Part shown: positions 54,967-63,463 of the stretch, piece after piece
Position numbering within the stretch: position 1 is the stretch's first letter
Layout of the letters: each line of letters starts with the position of its first letter
DNA from: Clostridioides difficile ATCC 9689 = DSM 1296
GTDB lineage: Bacteria; Bacillota; Clostridia; Peptostreptococcales; Peptostreptococcaceae
Direction: 5' to 3'
NCBI RefSeq assembly: GCF_001077535.1
Contig: NZ_CP011968.1
Coordinates: 2,108,001 to 2,172,000 of the forward strand
Length of the DNA: 64,000 nucleotides
Notes under the pieces: generated by a model
Database searches by the model: none
Told to the model about the DNA's origin: nothing
The model's input: the letters and a program-made list of their open reading frames with translations, nothing else
Translations under genes and position numbers: made by a program

Positions 54967-55237
54967 TTTTAATGTAATAAAAATTTTACATACCACATAG
55001 TTGATATAAAACCCAAAATAAACTTAGCATCTCCAATGTTTACACATATACAATGCTCTTAAAATTGCAGTGAACGCGCAATAGTGCAATTGATAATACT
55101 TATCATATATTCTCAATACCTTATATTTCAACTGCTAAACCTCAATTTATCACAAATATCGCTCACTGCAAAATTTCTATATTTTTATTATATCATAGCA
55201 TATAATTAATATTTTCAATTAATTTTTACATTTAATT
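54967..55237. other. Gap with a split inverted repeat
   Basis: TTGCAGTGA (55065-55073) is repeated inverted at 55163-55171, 89 bases apart. No gene is visible. It lies between two decayed genes and could be a remnant of a mobile element end. Confidence 0.4.
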
Positions 55238-55420
55238 ATGTTTAAATTCTATAATAATGCAACTTTAATGTTTCTTTCTGGAACTAATATAAAAACTATT
55301 TCAGAAAGATTAGGTCATGCAGATATAAAAATAACTATGAATAGCTACTCTCAGTTTTTAGAAGAGATGGACAGAGAAGCATTTGAAAATTTGAGCAAAA
55401 TACTATTTATTATATTTTAA
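55238..55420 (+). pseudogene. C-terminal remnant of a tyrosine recombinase
   Basis: About 60 codons match the end of a phage-type integrase: FYNNATLMFLSGTNIKTISERLGHADIKITMNSYSQFLEEMDREA. The second active-site box (LGH) and the catalytic Tyr (MNSYS) are present. The N-terminal domains and the first catalytic Arg (HDLRHT region, here decayed to FKFYNN) are gone. It cannot recombine DNA on its own. Confidence 0.8.
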
Positions 55421-55490
55421 AGAAGATGACTTATTCAATATTTGATGCTAGAATATAATTAATAAAAATTTAATTATAGGTGATTGTATT

Positions 55491-56336
55491 ATGAATATTA
55501 TTAAAAGCATAACTTTACTCTTAACATTATTAATTGTGATATTAATGACAGGCTGTTCCCCAAGAGAAAGTGCTAGTGAAGTTGCAAAAAAATATATTGA
55601 TAAGATGAACTCTGGTGACTATGAAACAGCATATAGTTTATTAAGTAAAGATAGTAAAAAAAAAATTAGTATAGAAAATCTTGAAGAATTTCAAAATATT
55701 TTAGTTAGTACAAAAAGAATAATTAGTTATAAAATAGGTAAAGAAAAAATCATAAAAAAATATAAACATGATGGAAAAGAATATAAAAATGTTGTTAAAT
55801 TAGAAGAAACTTTTAATATAAAAAACCTTCTTTATAAAAAAGATGATTCTCTAAAAGTAAATAGATATTTTGTAGTTGAAAATAACAAATACAAGCTATT
55901 ATTGTATGAAAGTTTCAAAAAAGAATTTGGTATTAATAGTATGGACCTTGCTCAACTTAAGCTTAATGATTTTGGACTAAAATACTTTAAAGAAGTTGAC
56001 CTTATACTAAAAAAAGCTATTGCTATTAATCCTACTGATTCAAAGCTTTATTATGCCCAAGCATGTAATTATATGAATTTTGATGGATTTCCTGGTTATT
56101 CAGATACAACATATAATGCTTTAGATTCAATTAATAAATCTTTAAAGTATTTAGATAAAAATGATTCTGACTACAAAAAAAATGCAAGTAATATATATAA
56201 CTTAAAAGGAGTTATTCTTATGTTTCACAAAAGATTTGATGAAGCACAACAATATTTAAATAAAGCCTTATACTTTAACAAAGATAATGAAGACCCAAAA
56301 TATAATCTAAATACAATAAAAAAACATCTAAACTAG
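55491..56336 (+). CDS. Lipoprotein with TPR-like C-terminus
   Basis: This 281-residue lipoprotein has a signal peptide and lipobox LMTGC (Cys about 22). An NTF2/DUF4878-like domain follows (about 28-145; ASEVAKKYIDKMNSGDYETAYSLLSKDSKK). The C-terminus (about 160-280) has TPR-type helical repeats, including DSKLYYAQACNYMNF and LKGVILMFHKRFDEAQQYLNKALYFNKDN. It should sit on the outer face of the membrane and bind another protein. Function is unknown. AGGTGATT precedes the ATG. It is not in an obvious operon. Confidence 0.8.
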   Translation: MNIIKSITLLLTLLIVILMTGCSPRESASEVAKKYIDKMNSGDYETAYSLLSKDSKKKISIENLEEFQNILVSTKRIISYKIGKEKIIKKYKHDGKEYKNVVKLEETFNIKNLLYKKDDSLKVNRYFVVENNKYKLLLYESFKKEFGINSMDLAQLKLNDFGLKYFKEVDLILKKAIAINPTDSKLYYAQACNYMNFDGFPGYSDTTYNALDSINKSLKYLDKNDSDYKKNASNIYNLKGVILMFHKRFDEAQQYLNKALYFNKDNEDPKYNLNTIKKHLN

Positions 56337-56514
56337 ATATTTAATTTTTGAATTTATAAAATATTTTTTTATGTATAATTCAGCACTGAATCATAATCTC
56401 TACTAAACTAATTACAAGTTTAAATTATAAAGACTTATTTCTATATAAATATTACTCTATAACAATAAGTTTCTTATTTAAATTTTAAAATATTATCTAA
56501 AAATCATAAAAAAG

Positions 56515-56551
56515 AAGGTATAAAGAGCTACCCTCAAGCTCAATATACCTT
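56515..56551 (-). terminator. Terminator after the 54-residue protein gene
   Basis: AAGGTAT/ATACCTT outer arms and GAGCT/AGCTC inner arms, with TTCTTTTTTATG on the 3' side of minus. Confidence 0.75.
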
Positions 56552-56559
56552 ATAAATAT

Positions 56560-56724
56560 CTAAACTTCATTTTTTACTAATTTTTCTATATCTTTGATAA
56601 TATGTTCTTTAGATTTTTTTCCAGCTATGGCATCAAAAATTGCAACAGCCTTTTTCTCTCCAAACTTTTCTGCTACATCATTAAAGTCTAAAAATCTAAC
56701 ACTTTCTTTTGGTTTACCAAACAT
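56560..56724 (-). CDS. 54-residue soluble protein, unknown function
   Basis: The product opens MFGKPKESVRFLDFNDVAEKFG and ends IIKDIEKLVKNEV. It is charged and helical, without a membrane segment. I chose the ATG at 56724 because GAGAGGTG lies 4-5 bases before it. An in-frame ATG at 56742 has no ribosome site. A proper terminator follows, so this looks like a real small gene. I do not recognise the family. Confidence 0.65.
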   Translation of the reverse strand: MFGKPKESVRFLDFNDVAEKFGEKKAVAIFDAIAGKKSKEHIIKDIEKLVKNEV

Positions 56725-57264
56725 ATAACACCTCTCATACATTTTTATATATTTATTATAACTTCTATAGACTTATTTTTCACCAATAAACGTTAGACAA
56801 ATTAGTCCCTTTATTTTTTTAAACTAGCTTTACCTTCAAAATTCTTAACAAAAACAGTTTATTCTACTCTATAAATAAAAATAGACAATTTAATTTGTAG
56901 GAAACTGATAATAGAATACAGTAAATAAAACTTTGTTTAATCTATCTGAAAAAGTTATCTATTAAAACTGCTATGAATTTATAAAGAATATTCTAGTTCA
57001 TAAAAATACAAATATGTAAATATAATCACCTTAATATTAATTTATTTAAAATAAAAAATGTATAAAAGATTTAATAATGACAATATACTATTCTCAATAC
57101 AATCTATGATGTAAATAATTTAAAACTACTATATTATTTAAAAATTTATATTTATATATGCAATTCTAAAAACTTAATAAGAAGTGAACTTAGAAAATAA
57201 AGCTTAATTTCAAAGACTTAAATAGACTATTATTATTAGTCTAAATAAACTACGTCTATCAAAA
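56725..57264. other. Gap with no gene seen
   Basis: These 540 bases are very A/T-rich. I see no ribosome site with an open frame behind it, no clear hairpin and no repeat. The promoter of the 54-residue gene should lie near the left end. Confidence 0.5.
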
Positions 57265-57597
57265 TTATATATTAAATTCTTCTAAAATTTTTATTGCAAA
57301 TCTTGCGTTTGGATATGTAATAGACCCGCCACCAATTACACCTATTTTTATAGCTTCTATAATTTCATCTTTACTTGCTCCAGAATTAATACAACCCTCA
57401 ATATGATAACAAATACACTCATCACATCGGCTTAAAATTGAAATAGCTAGTCCCATTAATTCCTTATTTTTTTTACTTATAGCCCCTTCTGAATAAGTCT
57501 TATCATCAAGACTTCCAAATACTCTAAAAAACTCATCTGTTTCGCTTAATTTTTTATTGTAAAATACCCTATATTCTTTCATTTCTCTAGTATTCAT
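57265..57597 (-). CDS. Carboxymuconolactone decarboxylase/AhpD-like protein
   Basis: This 110-residue protein has the CMD/AhpD fold. The CxxC-type motif is SRCDECICYHIEGCINSGASKDEI (about 57-80), with the trailing His that completes the AhpD proton-relay pattern. Such proteins act as small thiol peroxidase reductases or decarboxylases. Substrate is unknown. TAGGAGG lies 7 bases before the start. Single-gene unit. Confidence 0.88.
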   Translation of the reverse strand: MNTREMKEYRVFYNKKLSETDEFFRVFGSLDDKTYSEGAISKKNKELMGLAISILSRCDECICYHIEGCINSGASKDEIIEAIKIGVIGGGSITYPNARFAIKILEEFNI

Positions 57598-57740
57598 CTT
57601 CTACCTCCTATGTTTTTCTTATAAGAATATCACACTGTACTTATATTTTCAATATTAAATACAAATTTTCATTTTATGTTCATTAGCCTAATTTATATTA
57701 TTTTTTGAAATCTCAATAAGTTATCATATAAGTAAGATTT

Positions 57741-57798
57741 TTTCAGAACTAAAATAGAAATCTTAGTAATTTCTTTATTACCTATCTCAGTTCTGAAA
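57741..57798. repeat. Inverted repeat after the SdpI gene
   Basis: TTTCAGAACT and AGTTCTGAAA flank a second, inner AGAAAT/ATTTCT pair. It probably ends the SdpR-SdpI transcript, although the T run is poor. Confidence 0.5.
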
Positions 57799-57840
57799 TA
57801 TATTATTCTTATCCAAACATTATTATATTGATTAATTATA

Positions 57841-58482
57841 TTAGTTATTTTTACCTGAAATTTTATACATCAAATAAGAATATATAAATGGTAGTATTAC
57901 AATTACAAAGATTACAAAGATATTATAAAAAGGAATATTAATAAATGCATTAATAATTAATAATATTCCACCAATAAGCCAAATCCATCCAGCTAAATGG
58001 TGTGTCTTATTCCAATTATCTTCATCATTCAGAGTCCATGGCAAAATTATTCCTACTGAGTAATTTCGTTTACATTTAGGAAGATAGTTTCCAAATAAAA
58101 TAACTATTATTCCTAAAATTAATCCTGTATAAAAATTAGACTCCAAACTAACTCCTGTTGAATATAAAACCATCATTATTTGTATAATTACTGAAAGTAT
58201 AGCAACTCCCCATTTTGATAAATTTTGTATAACATTTGAAAAATTAGCTTTCTTAGGCTCATTCTCAAGTCTAAACCATGTATACAAATGGATACATAGC
58301 ATTAACAATGGTACACCAAAAGCTGCTATAACCTTTGGAGCATAATTATCTGGATTTCCATAATTATCAAAATGAATTGCAACTTCATTTGGTAATCTAT
58401 TATAAAAATATATTGATACAATAAATGGTATAAAACATATTAAAGTAGATAAAATAAATTGTTTATTTATCGCTTTTTTCAT
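57841..58482 (-). CDS. SdpI family membrane protein
   Basis: This 213-residue protein has six membrane segments and begins with a DUF1648 domain (about 10-60; YNRLPNEVAIHFDNYGNPDNYAPK), followed by the SdpI-type C-terminus (GIILPWTLNDEDNWNKTHHLAGWIWLIGG). In Bacillus, SdpI protects the cell from the SdpC toxin and passes the signal by holding the repressor SdpR at the membrane. It overlaps the regulator gene by 20 bases. No sdpABC toxin genes are visible, so it may sense a foreign toxin or have another envelope role. Confidence 0.9.
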   Translation of the reverse strand: MKKAINKQFILSTLICFIPFIVSIYFYNRLPNEVAIHFDNYGNPDNYAPKVIAAFGVPLLMLCIHLYTWFRLENEPKKANFSNVIQNLSKWGVAILSVIIQIMMVLYSTGVSLESNFYTGLILGIIVILFGNYLPKCKRNYSVGIILPWTLNDEDNWNKTHHLAGWIWLIGGILLIINAFINIPFYNIFVIFVIVILPFIYSYLMYKISGKNN

Positions 58483-58765
58483 TATCTTTTTCTCCCTTCT
58501 CCATAAATTGTGAAAACCAAAGCATAACCTCTTCGAAAACTGAAATATTTATTTCGTAGAAAATAAAGTTCTTATACTTTGTTTCAAATATGAGTCCTGC
58601 CTTTTTTAGTTGAGATAGATGATAAGAAATTGTAGCATTCGTCATATTAAATTTTTCACTAATTTCTCCTGCTGACATTTTATTCTCCCTCAACATAACC
58701 AATATTTCTCTTCTTATAGGGTCTGAAAGAGCTTTGAATGTTTCTGGAAACCCCAACACCATCAC
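58463..58765 (-). CDS. SdpR-like ArsR-family repressor
   Basis: This roughly 100-residue winged-helix repressor has the ArsR pattern: FPETFKALSDPIRREILVML, then KMSAGEISEKFNMTNATISYHLSQLKKAGLI. No metal-binding cysteines are present, as in SdpR. The start codon is uncertain. GAGG lies just before a run of GTG, ATG, GTG and TTG codons (58756-58765), of which the third or fourth has the better spacing. Two matching 24-base operators lie directly upstream, so it probably represses its own operon. Confidence 0.9.
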   Translation of the reverse strand: MMVLGFPETFKALSDPIRREILVMLRENKMSAGEISEKFNMTNATISYHLSQLKKAGLIFETKYKNFIFYEINISVFEEVMLWFSQFMEKGEKDNEKSDK

Positions 58766-58769
58766 CTCG

Positions 58770-58793
58770 CTATTTAGAATTTCATCTAAATAG
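58770..58793. promoter_or_regulatory. SdpR operator, proximal copy
   Basis: CTATTTAGA and TCTAAATAG arms with a 6-base spacer, immediately before the ribosome site of the repressor gene. Confidence 0.75.
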
Positions 58794-58825
58794 AATATAA
58801 CATAACATCCATTTTATTTCAATAG

Positions 58826-58849
58826 CTATTTAGAAATTTTTCTAAATAG
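58826..58849. promoter_or_regulatory. SdpR operator, distal copy
   Basis: The same CTATTTAGA-N6-TCTAAATAG palindrome, 56 bases upstream of the proximal copy. A further half site (TTTCTAAATATT) follows at about 58852. Confidence 0.75.
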
Positions 58850-59260
58850 TTATTTCTAAATATTTATTGAAAATTTTCATATTAAGATTCTCAATTTACT
58901 TAAGTCGCTTTTATTTAATCTTACTTTATCTAATTTTTTTAACTTAACAAAAGTGTATTGCACCATAATTGTTAAAGCAAAAACCTAATGACTGAGGTAC
59001 TTATATATATAACAATACTTTTAATTTTAAATTAAAAGTAGCTAAACCCAATTTAAAAAGTAGTTAAGTCCTATTTAAATAGAAAAGAATGAAACGAGAA
59101 ATATACTGTATAAAAGTACATAAAAACATCTACTAATTAGATACAACTATAACAGAATATATTTATTATTATAATAACAAAAGAATAAAAAAAAATTAAT
59201 TTAGCATAACCTTGTTAAATATAGATTTGAATATGAATTTAAAGTTATGTAAAATTAAAA
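58850..59260. other. Gap with no gene seen
   Basis: A/T-rich spacer. It contains a short imperfect direct repeat (AAAAGTAGCTAAACCCAATT and AAAAGTAGTTAAGTCCTATT, about 59034-59075). No open frame has a ribosome site. Confidence 0.45.
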
Positions 59261-59289
59261 ATACAGGAATGAAAATTCCATTCCTGTAT
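59261..59289 (-). terminator. Terminator after the 44-residue protein gene
   Basis: ATACAGGAATG and CATTCCTGTAT, perfect 11-base arms, 7-base loop, T-rich tail on minus. A second hairpin (GTCTCA/TGAGAC) lies at about 59306-59331. Confidence 0.85.
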
Positions 59290-59379
59290 AAAATCTAACT
59301 TTTGAGTCTCAGTACAATCTTATTTTGAGACAATCTTTTTTGTTTTATATTTTCTTATATTTAAAATATAACGCATATC

Positions 59380-59514
59380 TTATGCAACATATTCATATTT
59401 TTCTTTATATTCTTTCATCGCATCATTCCAAGCGTCTTGTACTGTTACACCTCTTTTATTAGCAATTTTTTGTGCCAGTTCAATTATCTTCATAGCTCTT
59501 CTTGATATGTTCAT
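59380..59514 (-). CDS. 44-residue helical protein, unknown function
   Basis: The product opens MNISRRAMKIIELAQKIANK and ends MKEYKEKYEYVA. It has two probable helices around RGVTVQDAWND. AGGAGG lies 7 bases before the ATG at 59514 (an in-frame ATG at 59520 is too close), and a clean terminator follows, so the gene is very probably real. I do not recognise a named family. Confidence 0.75.
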   Translation of the reverse strand: MNISRRAMKIIELAQKIANKRGVTVQDAWNDAMKEYKEKYEYVA

Positions 59515-59724
59515 AAACATTCCTCCTACAAATTACCATATATTTCATATATATAAATCAAGGTTATATTTTTATGATATATAATCCTTCTATTGTAAGA
59601 TTACAGTTTATATGTGTATTATATATGAACTATATTAGAAGATAATTAGAATTTTTATAAAGCTATATGATTAGATTAAATATAAAAGCTTTACAATTAC
59701 TTATAAATTTAAAAAGTCTATAAG

Positions 59725-60477
59725 CTAAACTAATGTTTGATATACCAATTTTACGACCATAAATAATGCCATTACTAAAAATATTGGTTTTATCATCTTT
59801 GAACCTTTCTTTATAGCAACTTTAGCACCTACATAAGCTCCCATTATCATCACTAATGCAAACACTATAGCAATTTTATAATCTACTTGACCATTTATCA
59901 TGAATAATAACAATGAAGTTATATTACTTGTTAAGTTTAATATTTTTGTATTTGCAGAAGCATGTAAAAAATCATATCCATATATTTTTATAAATCCAAA
60001 GGTCAAAAAAGTTCCTGTACCTGGACCAAAAAAACCATCATAAAAACCCATTATAAGAGCCATAAGCATCCCTAGTCTTAAATTTTTCTTATTAACAGCT
60101 TCAAAATTATCTTCTTGACCTAAATTTTTAGAAATAAAGGTGTAAATAGCCACTATTAAAATCATAACCACAACCAAAACATTTAATATCTCTTCACTTA
60201 TTGATAATACACATCTCACACCTAGAACACTACCAATAATAGTAAATGGTACTAATTTTTTTAAAAGGTCGTTATTAATTTTTCCAGACTTTGCATATCT
60301 ATAGGCACTACTTATACATCCTGCTGATGCTGCAAATTTATTTGTACCAATGGCAAGATGTACTGGCACTCCAATTGCCATAAGAACAGGCATGCTTATA
60401 AGTCCTCCTCCTCCTGCTATAGAATCTACAAAAGCAGCTAAAAACCCCCCTATACATAAAAAAATAACTGAAAACAT
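59725..60477 (-). CDS. TauE/SafE family anion exporter
   Basis: This 250-residue protein has about eight membrane segments and the TauE/SafE (DUF81) repeats: GGFLAAFVDSIAGGGGLISMPVLMAIGVP (about 8-36) and MALIMGFYDGFFGPGTGTFLTFGFI (about 133-157). Family members export sulfite, sulfoacetate or similar anions. It is 58 bases downstream of a cupin/AraC-type regulator on the same strand, which may control it. GGAGG lies at good spacing before the start. Confidence 0.9.
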   Translation of the reverse strand: MFSVIFLCIGGFLAAFVDSIAGGGGLISMPVLMAIGVPVHLAIGTNKFAASAGCISSAYRYAKSGKINNDLLKKLVPFTIIGSVLGVRCVLSISEEILNVLVVVMILIVAIYTFISKNLGQEDNFEAVNKKNLRLGMLMALIMGFYDGFFGPGTGTFLTFGFIKIYGYDFLHASANTKILNLTSNITSLLLFMINGQVDYKIAIVFALVMIMGAYVGAKVAIKKGSKMIKPIFLVMALFMVVKLVYQTLV

Positions 60478-60535
60478 AAAATTCCTCCATCATTCTCTTT
60501 CAATTTTTCTTACAATATATATTATATAATCTTAT

Positions 60536-62191
60536 TTAATACTTATTATCCAGCATATTCTTTCTATATTCATTTGGAGTTATACTATTAAACTTCTTAA
60601 ATATTTGTGAAAAATAACTACTGTTATTAAAACCTACTTTCTTACAAATATCACTAATACTCATGCTTCTATCTAACAGATATTTTTTAGATTCTTCTAT
60701 CCTAAGAAGATTTATATACTCAGTTATTGAAACTTTATTTCTTTCATTAAAAATAGAACTCAAATAATTTGGACTTATAAAAAAAACATCTGATATACTA
60801 TTCAAATTTATATTTTCTTTATAATATTTTTTTATATATTCGTTTATATTTTCAATTAGATTTCCTTTATCTTTTCTCCAAAATGCTCTATTCTTATCAA
60901 TACACTCTTTGGAAAATTCAAATAATACATTCCATAAATCTTCATCACTGTTTACAAGTGATATTTTTTTATTATATTTATTTCTTAAATAAGATATAAG
61001 TTTTAAATCCTCTAAATCTCTAAGCACTGTTCTAGACAATACAAATATCATTTCCTGAATAGTATCTCTAACATCATTATATCTTAATTTGTTTGTATCT
61101 ATTAGATTATAAACACCTTCTAAATTCATATTTTTAATTTCTTTTTCAATATAAAGTTCTAATTCAAAGGGATATTCTTTTGAAGAATTATTGAACATAT
61201 CTATCGGATTAATAATATACTCTTCTTCTAATAATCTACTATTTGCTTTTTTAAGTGCCTCTTCAAGTCTTATATTTTCTTTTCTACTCTTCAATATCTC
61301 CTCATCTTTTATACTAAGTTGATTTTCAAAAAAATTCCTCTTAGCTATTTCCTGAATAAATTCAGACATCATTAATAAATTTTCTTTTAATACATATAAC
61401 CTACTTTTAGGATTTAATGGAAATTCATTGTAAATTTTGTTTATGTATTTTATATCAATACCAGAACTACTTGATAATTCAGATAAATTTTTATCTATAT
61501 CAATAGACTTATATACTATAAAATTACCACATTCTATATATCCAACTATATTTTCTTCTAATACTATAGGTATCTCTAAACTGGAAACACCATACTCACA
61601 ATGGTACACTTTTTCAAAGTTATCATTATTTATGCTTTTAACAAGTTTTTTAGTACACTGTTTTATATTTTTACAAATATCGCAAAATTTATTTTCTTTC
61701 TTAGTCTCAAATATTTCTTTATACTTTAAGTCATATACAGATATTCTAAGCTTCAATATATTAGATATTTGATTTGCAAGATTTTCAATTATGTTTACAT
61801 TAACTAACTCCTGTATATTGTTTTCAGAAAATACTATAGGTATTTGTCTCAAACTCGAAAATTTATGAGGAACATAAGTAATTAATATTACTAAATCAAT
61901 TTTACCAGTGTTTATAATTTCATGTTCTGAATATGGTGGGCAATAAACTATAGATGTTTCCTTTATATTGACCTTTTTACCATCAATTATTTGTATTCCT
62001 TCTCCCTGAATCACATATAAAAGCTGTTCTTCACTTAAATGAAAATGCTTTTCTTGGCAGTTTCCCGGAAAAAATCTTACAATTCCAGCACTAAGTCTAT
62101 TGAATTGTGTTTTTGATGGTTCGTGTATCCACATAACCTCTCCCCAATCAAATTTTTGTACTTCATTATTTGACTCAATAAAATCCACCAT
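60536..62191 (-). CDS. AraC-family regulator with cupin and PocR-like domains
   Basis: This 551-residue regulator has three parts. An N-terminal cupin (about 35-115) contains GNCQEKHFHLSEEQLLYVIQG, with the expected His pair and Glu for a metal. A PocR-like sensory domain (about 130-275) contains the cysteines FCDICKNIKQC...YHCEYG, which could bind a metal or respond to redox state. A C-terminal AraC helix-turn-helix pair follows (about 450-548; LNSISDVFFISPNYLSSIF and SISDICKKVGFNNSSYFSQIFKK). PocR regulates propanediol/cobalamin genes elsewhere. Here the only linked gene is the TauE exporter. Confidence 0.88.
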   Translation of the reverse strand: MVDFIESNNEVQKFDWGEVMWIHEPSKTQFNRLSAGIVRFFPGNCQEKHFHLSEEQLLYVIQGEGIQIIDGKKVNIKETSIVYCPPYSEHEIINTGKIDLVILITYVPHKFSSLRQIPIVFSENNIQELVNVNIIENLANQISNILKLRISVYDLKYKEIFETKKENKFCDICKNIKQCTKKLVKSINNDNFEKVYHCEYGVSSLEIPIVLEENIVGYIECGNFIVYKSIDIDKNLSELSSSSGIDIKYINKIYNEFPLNPKSRLYVLKENLLMMSEFIQEIAKRNFFENQLSIKDEEILKSRKENIRLEEALKKANSRLLEEEYIINPIDMFNNSSKEYPFELELYIEKEIKNMNLEGVYNLIDTNKLRYNDVRDTIQEMIFVLSRTVLRDLEDLKLISYLRNKYNKKISLVNSDEDLWNVLFEFSKECIDKNRAFWRKDKGNLIENINEYIKKYYKENINLNSISDVFFISPNYLSSIFNERNKVSITEYINLLRIEESKKYLLDRSMSISDICKKVGFNNSSYFSQIFKKFNSITPNEYRKNMLDNKY

Positions 62192-62621
62192 AAACTCACC
62201 TCGTAGTTTTTGTCTAAATATTTTTTCTTCCCTTCTTATATTAAAATAATATCATCATCATTAACTTTCATTACTATAAAATCATCATACTCTTTTAATA
62301 CTCCTGTAATTTTAGTTGCACTTAGTTTACTACAATTCAGTTTTTTAATATATTGATAAATTCTATAATTACTTTTTTATTTTGTAAAATCAGTGTTTTC
62401 CCAAAATAATTATATCTATAAATGAAAGTATTTTTACTGCTTACATCAATATATGTTATCATAATTTTCCTTTTTATTGCATATATAAATAACTGTATAT
62501 AACATTGTCCAATACTATATAGAAATACATCTAAGAAAGAATATTATTAAATTGTTCCAATTAGTATTATTTTTCTTATAAAAATAAAAAAACTGTTGGA
62601 TTCTTTTAGAAAAATTATTTT
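62192..62621. other. Gap with one short coding fragment
   Basis: On minus, about 44 codons read NYRIYQYIKKLNCSKLSATK and continue ITGVLKEYDDFIVMKVNDDDIILI to a stop at about 62240. This could be the end of a lost gene, because it has no start. The remainder is A/T-rich. Confidence 0.4.
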
Positions 62622-62885
62622 TTACATACCTTTTTTGCTTAGATAGTCTATCTTCTCAGCTATTTTGTATATACACTCTTCTAGTTCATGATTTTATTTT
62701 AATATCTTGCTTATATTGCTGAAATAATTGAATTCTTTTATCTATCATATTGTCTCTTATATCATAAACATATTGTTTCTTATATCACAAAAATGAAAGC
62801 ATTCTTATATCTTCAATATATAAACCTGCTTTTTTTAATCTTGTAATAAATATAGGATACTCTATATTCTCTTCCTAGAAATAAC
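62622..62885 (-). pseudogene. Broken MerR-family regulator
   Basis: The minus strand reads EYRVSYIYYKIKKAGLYIED, then IRMLSFL, a TGA stop, YKKQYVYDIRDNMIDKRIQL and FQQYKQDIK. After a one-base frameshift it reads NHELEECIYKIAEKIDYLSK and KGM, then a stop. This is the typical second half of a MerR protein (KKAG-S-EDIR..., then a coiled coil ending in KI-YY-K). The DNA-binding N-terminus is missing or unreadable. Confidence 0.75.
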
Positions 62886-63177
62886 TAATACCACTTATTT
62901 TTCTATTATATAGAAAGTAATAAATCTTTTTCTTAATAAAATTCAATAGTAAGTGGAATAAAATTTTATATGAATAAGAACATTATAAAAATACTTTATA
63001 CAATAGTCAATAAAAGATATTAGCTTCAAATTATGTTAAAGTTGTATTATTTAAAGTGAAAAAACAAATAAAAAAGAAATAATAGTATAAGTAGAAAAAT
63101 ATACTTAAAACAAGGCGAAGCCTCTCTTGTATCTAAATCAAGTAGAGAATTAAATCTAAAAAAGAAAATAAATATAA
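62886..63177. other. A/T-rich gap
   Basis: No gene or repeat seen. It marks the boundary between low-GC sequence and the richer segment that starts near 63215. Confidence 0.4.
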
Positions 63178-63210
63178 AAGATGACTCCTGTACATTACAA
63201 GAATCATCTT
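63178..63210 (-). terminator. Terminator after the flavodoxin-like fragment
   Basis: AAGATGA and TCATCTT outer arms with further TGT/ACA pairing, T-rich tail on minus. Confidence 0.8.
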
Positions 63211-63303
63211 ATGGTTTCATAATCACTCCATGGTTTTTAACTGTCTGATATAAAGGTCTCAGTTCACTCATAGCATGACCACCCTTTCCGATTGCTGACC
63301 CCG
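63209..63303 (-). pseudogene. C-terminal fragment of a flavodoxin-fold NAD(P)H oxidoreductase
   Basis: The minus strand reads TGSAIGKGGHAMSELRPLYQ, then TVKNHGVIMKP and a stop. The TG-GSAIG-GGHA-SELRPL pattern is found near the end of FMN-dependent NADPH reductases. The rest of the gene is absent, and a perfect hairpin interrupts it upstream. The fold assignment rests on one short motif. Confidence 0.5.
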
Positions 63304-63332
63304 TCACTTATGGACAAAATGTCCATAAGTGA
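63304..63332. repeat. Perfect 13-base inverted repeat
   Basis: TCACTTATGGACA and TGTCCATAAGTGA with a 3-base spacer. There is no T run on either side, so it is not an ordinary terminator. It lies at the point where the flavodoxin-like fragment ends. Confidence 0.7.
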
Positions 63333-63463
63333 TAGTCCTCTCTTAAAACCCTCTAAATAGATATATCTCAAGCACCTCATTGAAACCAGTTGCTGGAAAC
63401 AAACTGAAGCGTTCTGGAATAGTAAAAGAAATTGCCACCATATCCACGTTACTGTCCTAGTTG

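Noticed and set aside
55065-55171. Split inverted repeat TTGCAGTGA considered as an attachment site
   Set aside because: The arms are only 9 bases with an 89-base spacer, and no direct repeat that could be attL/attR was found.
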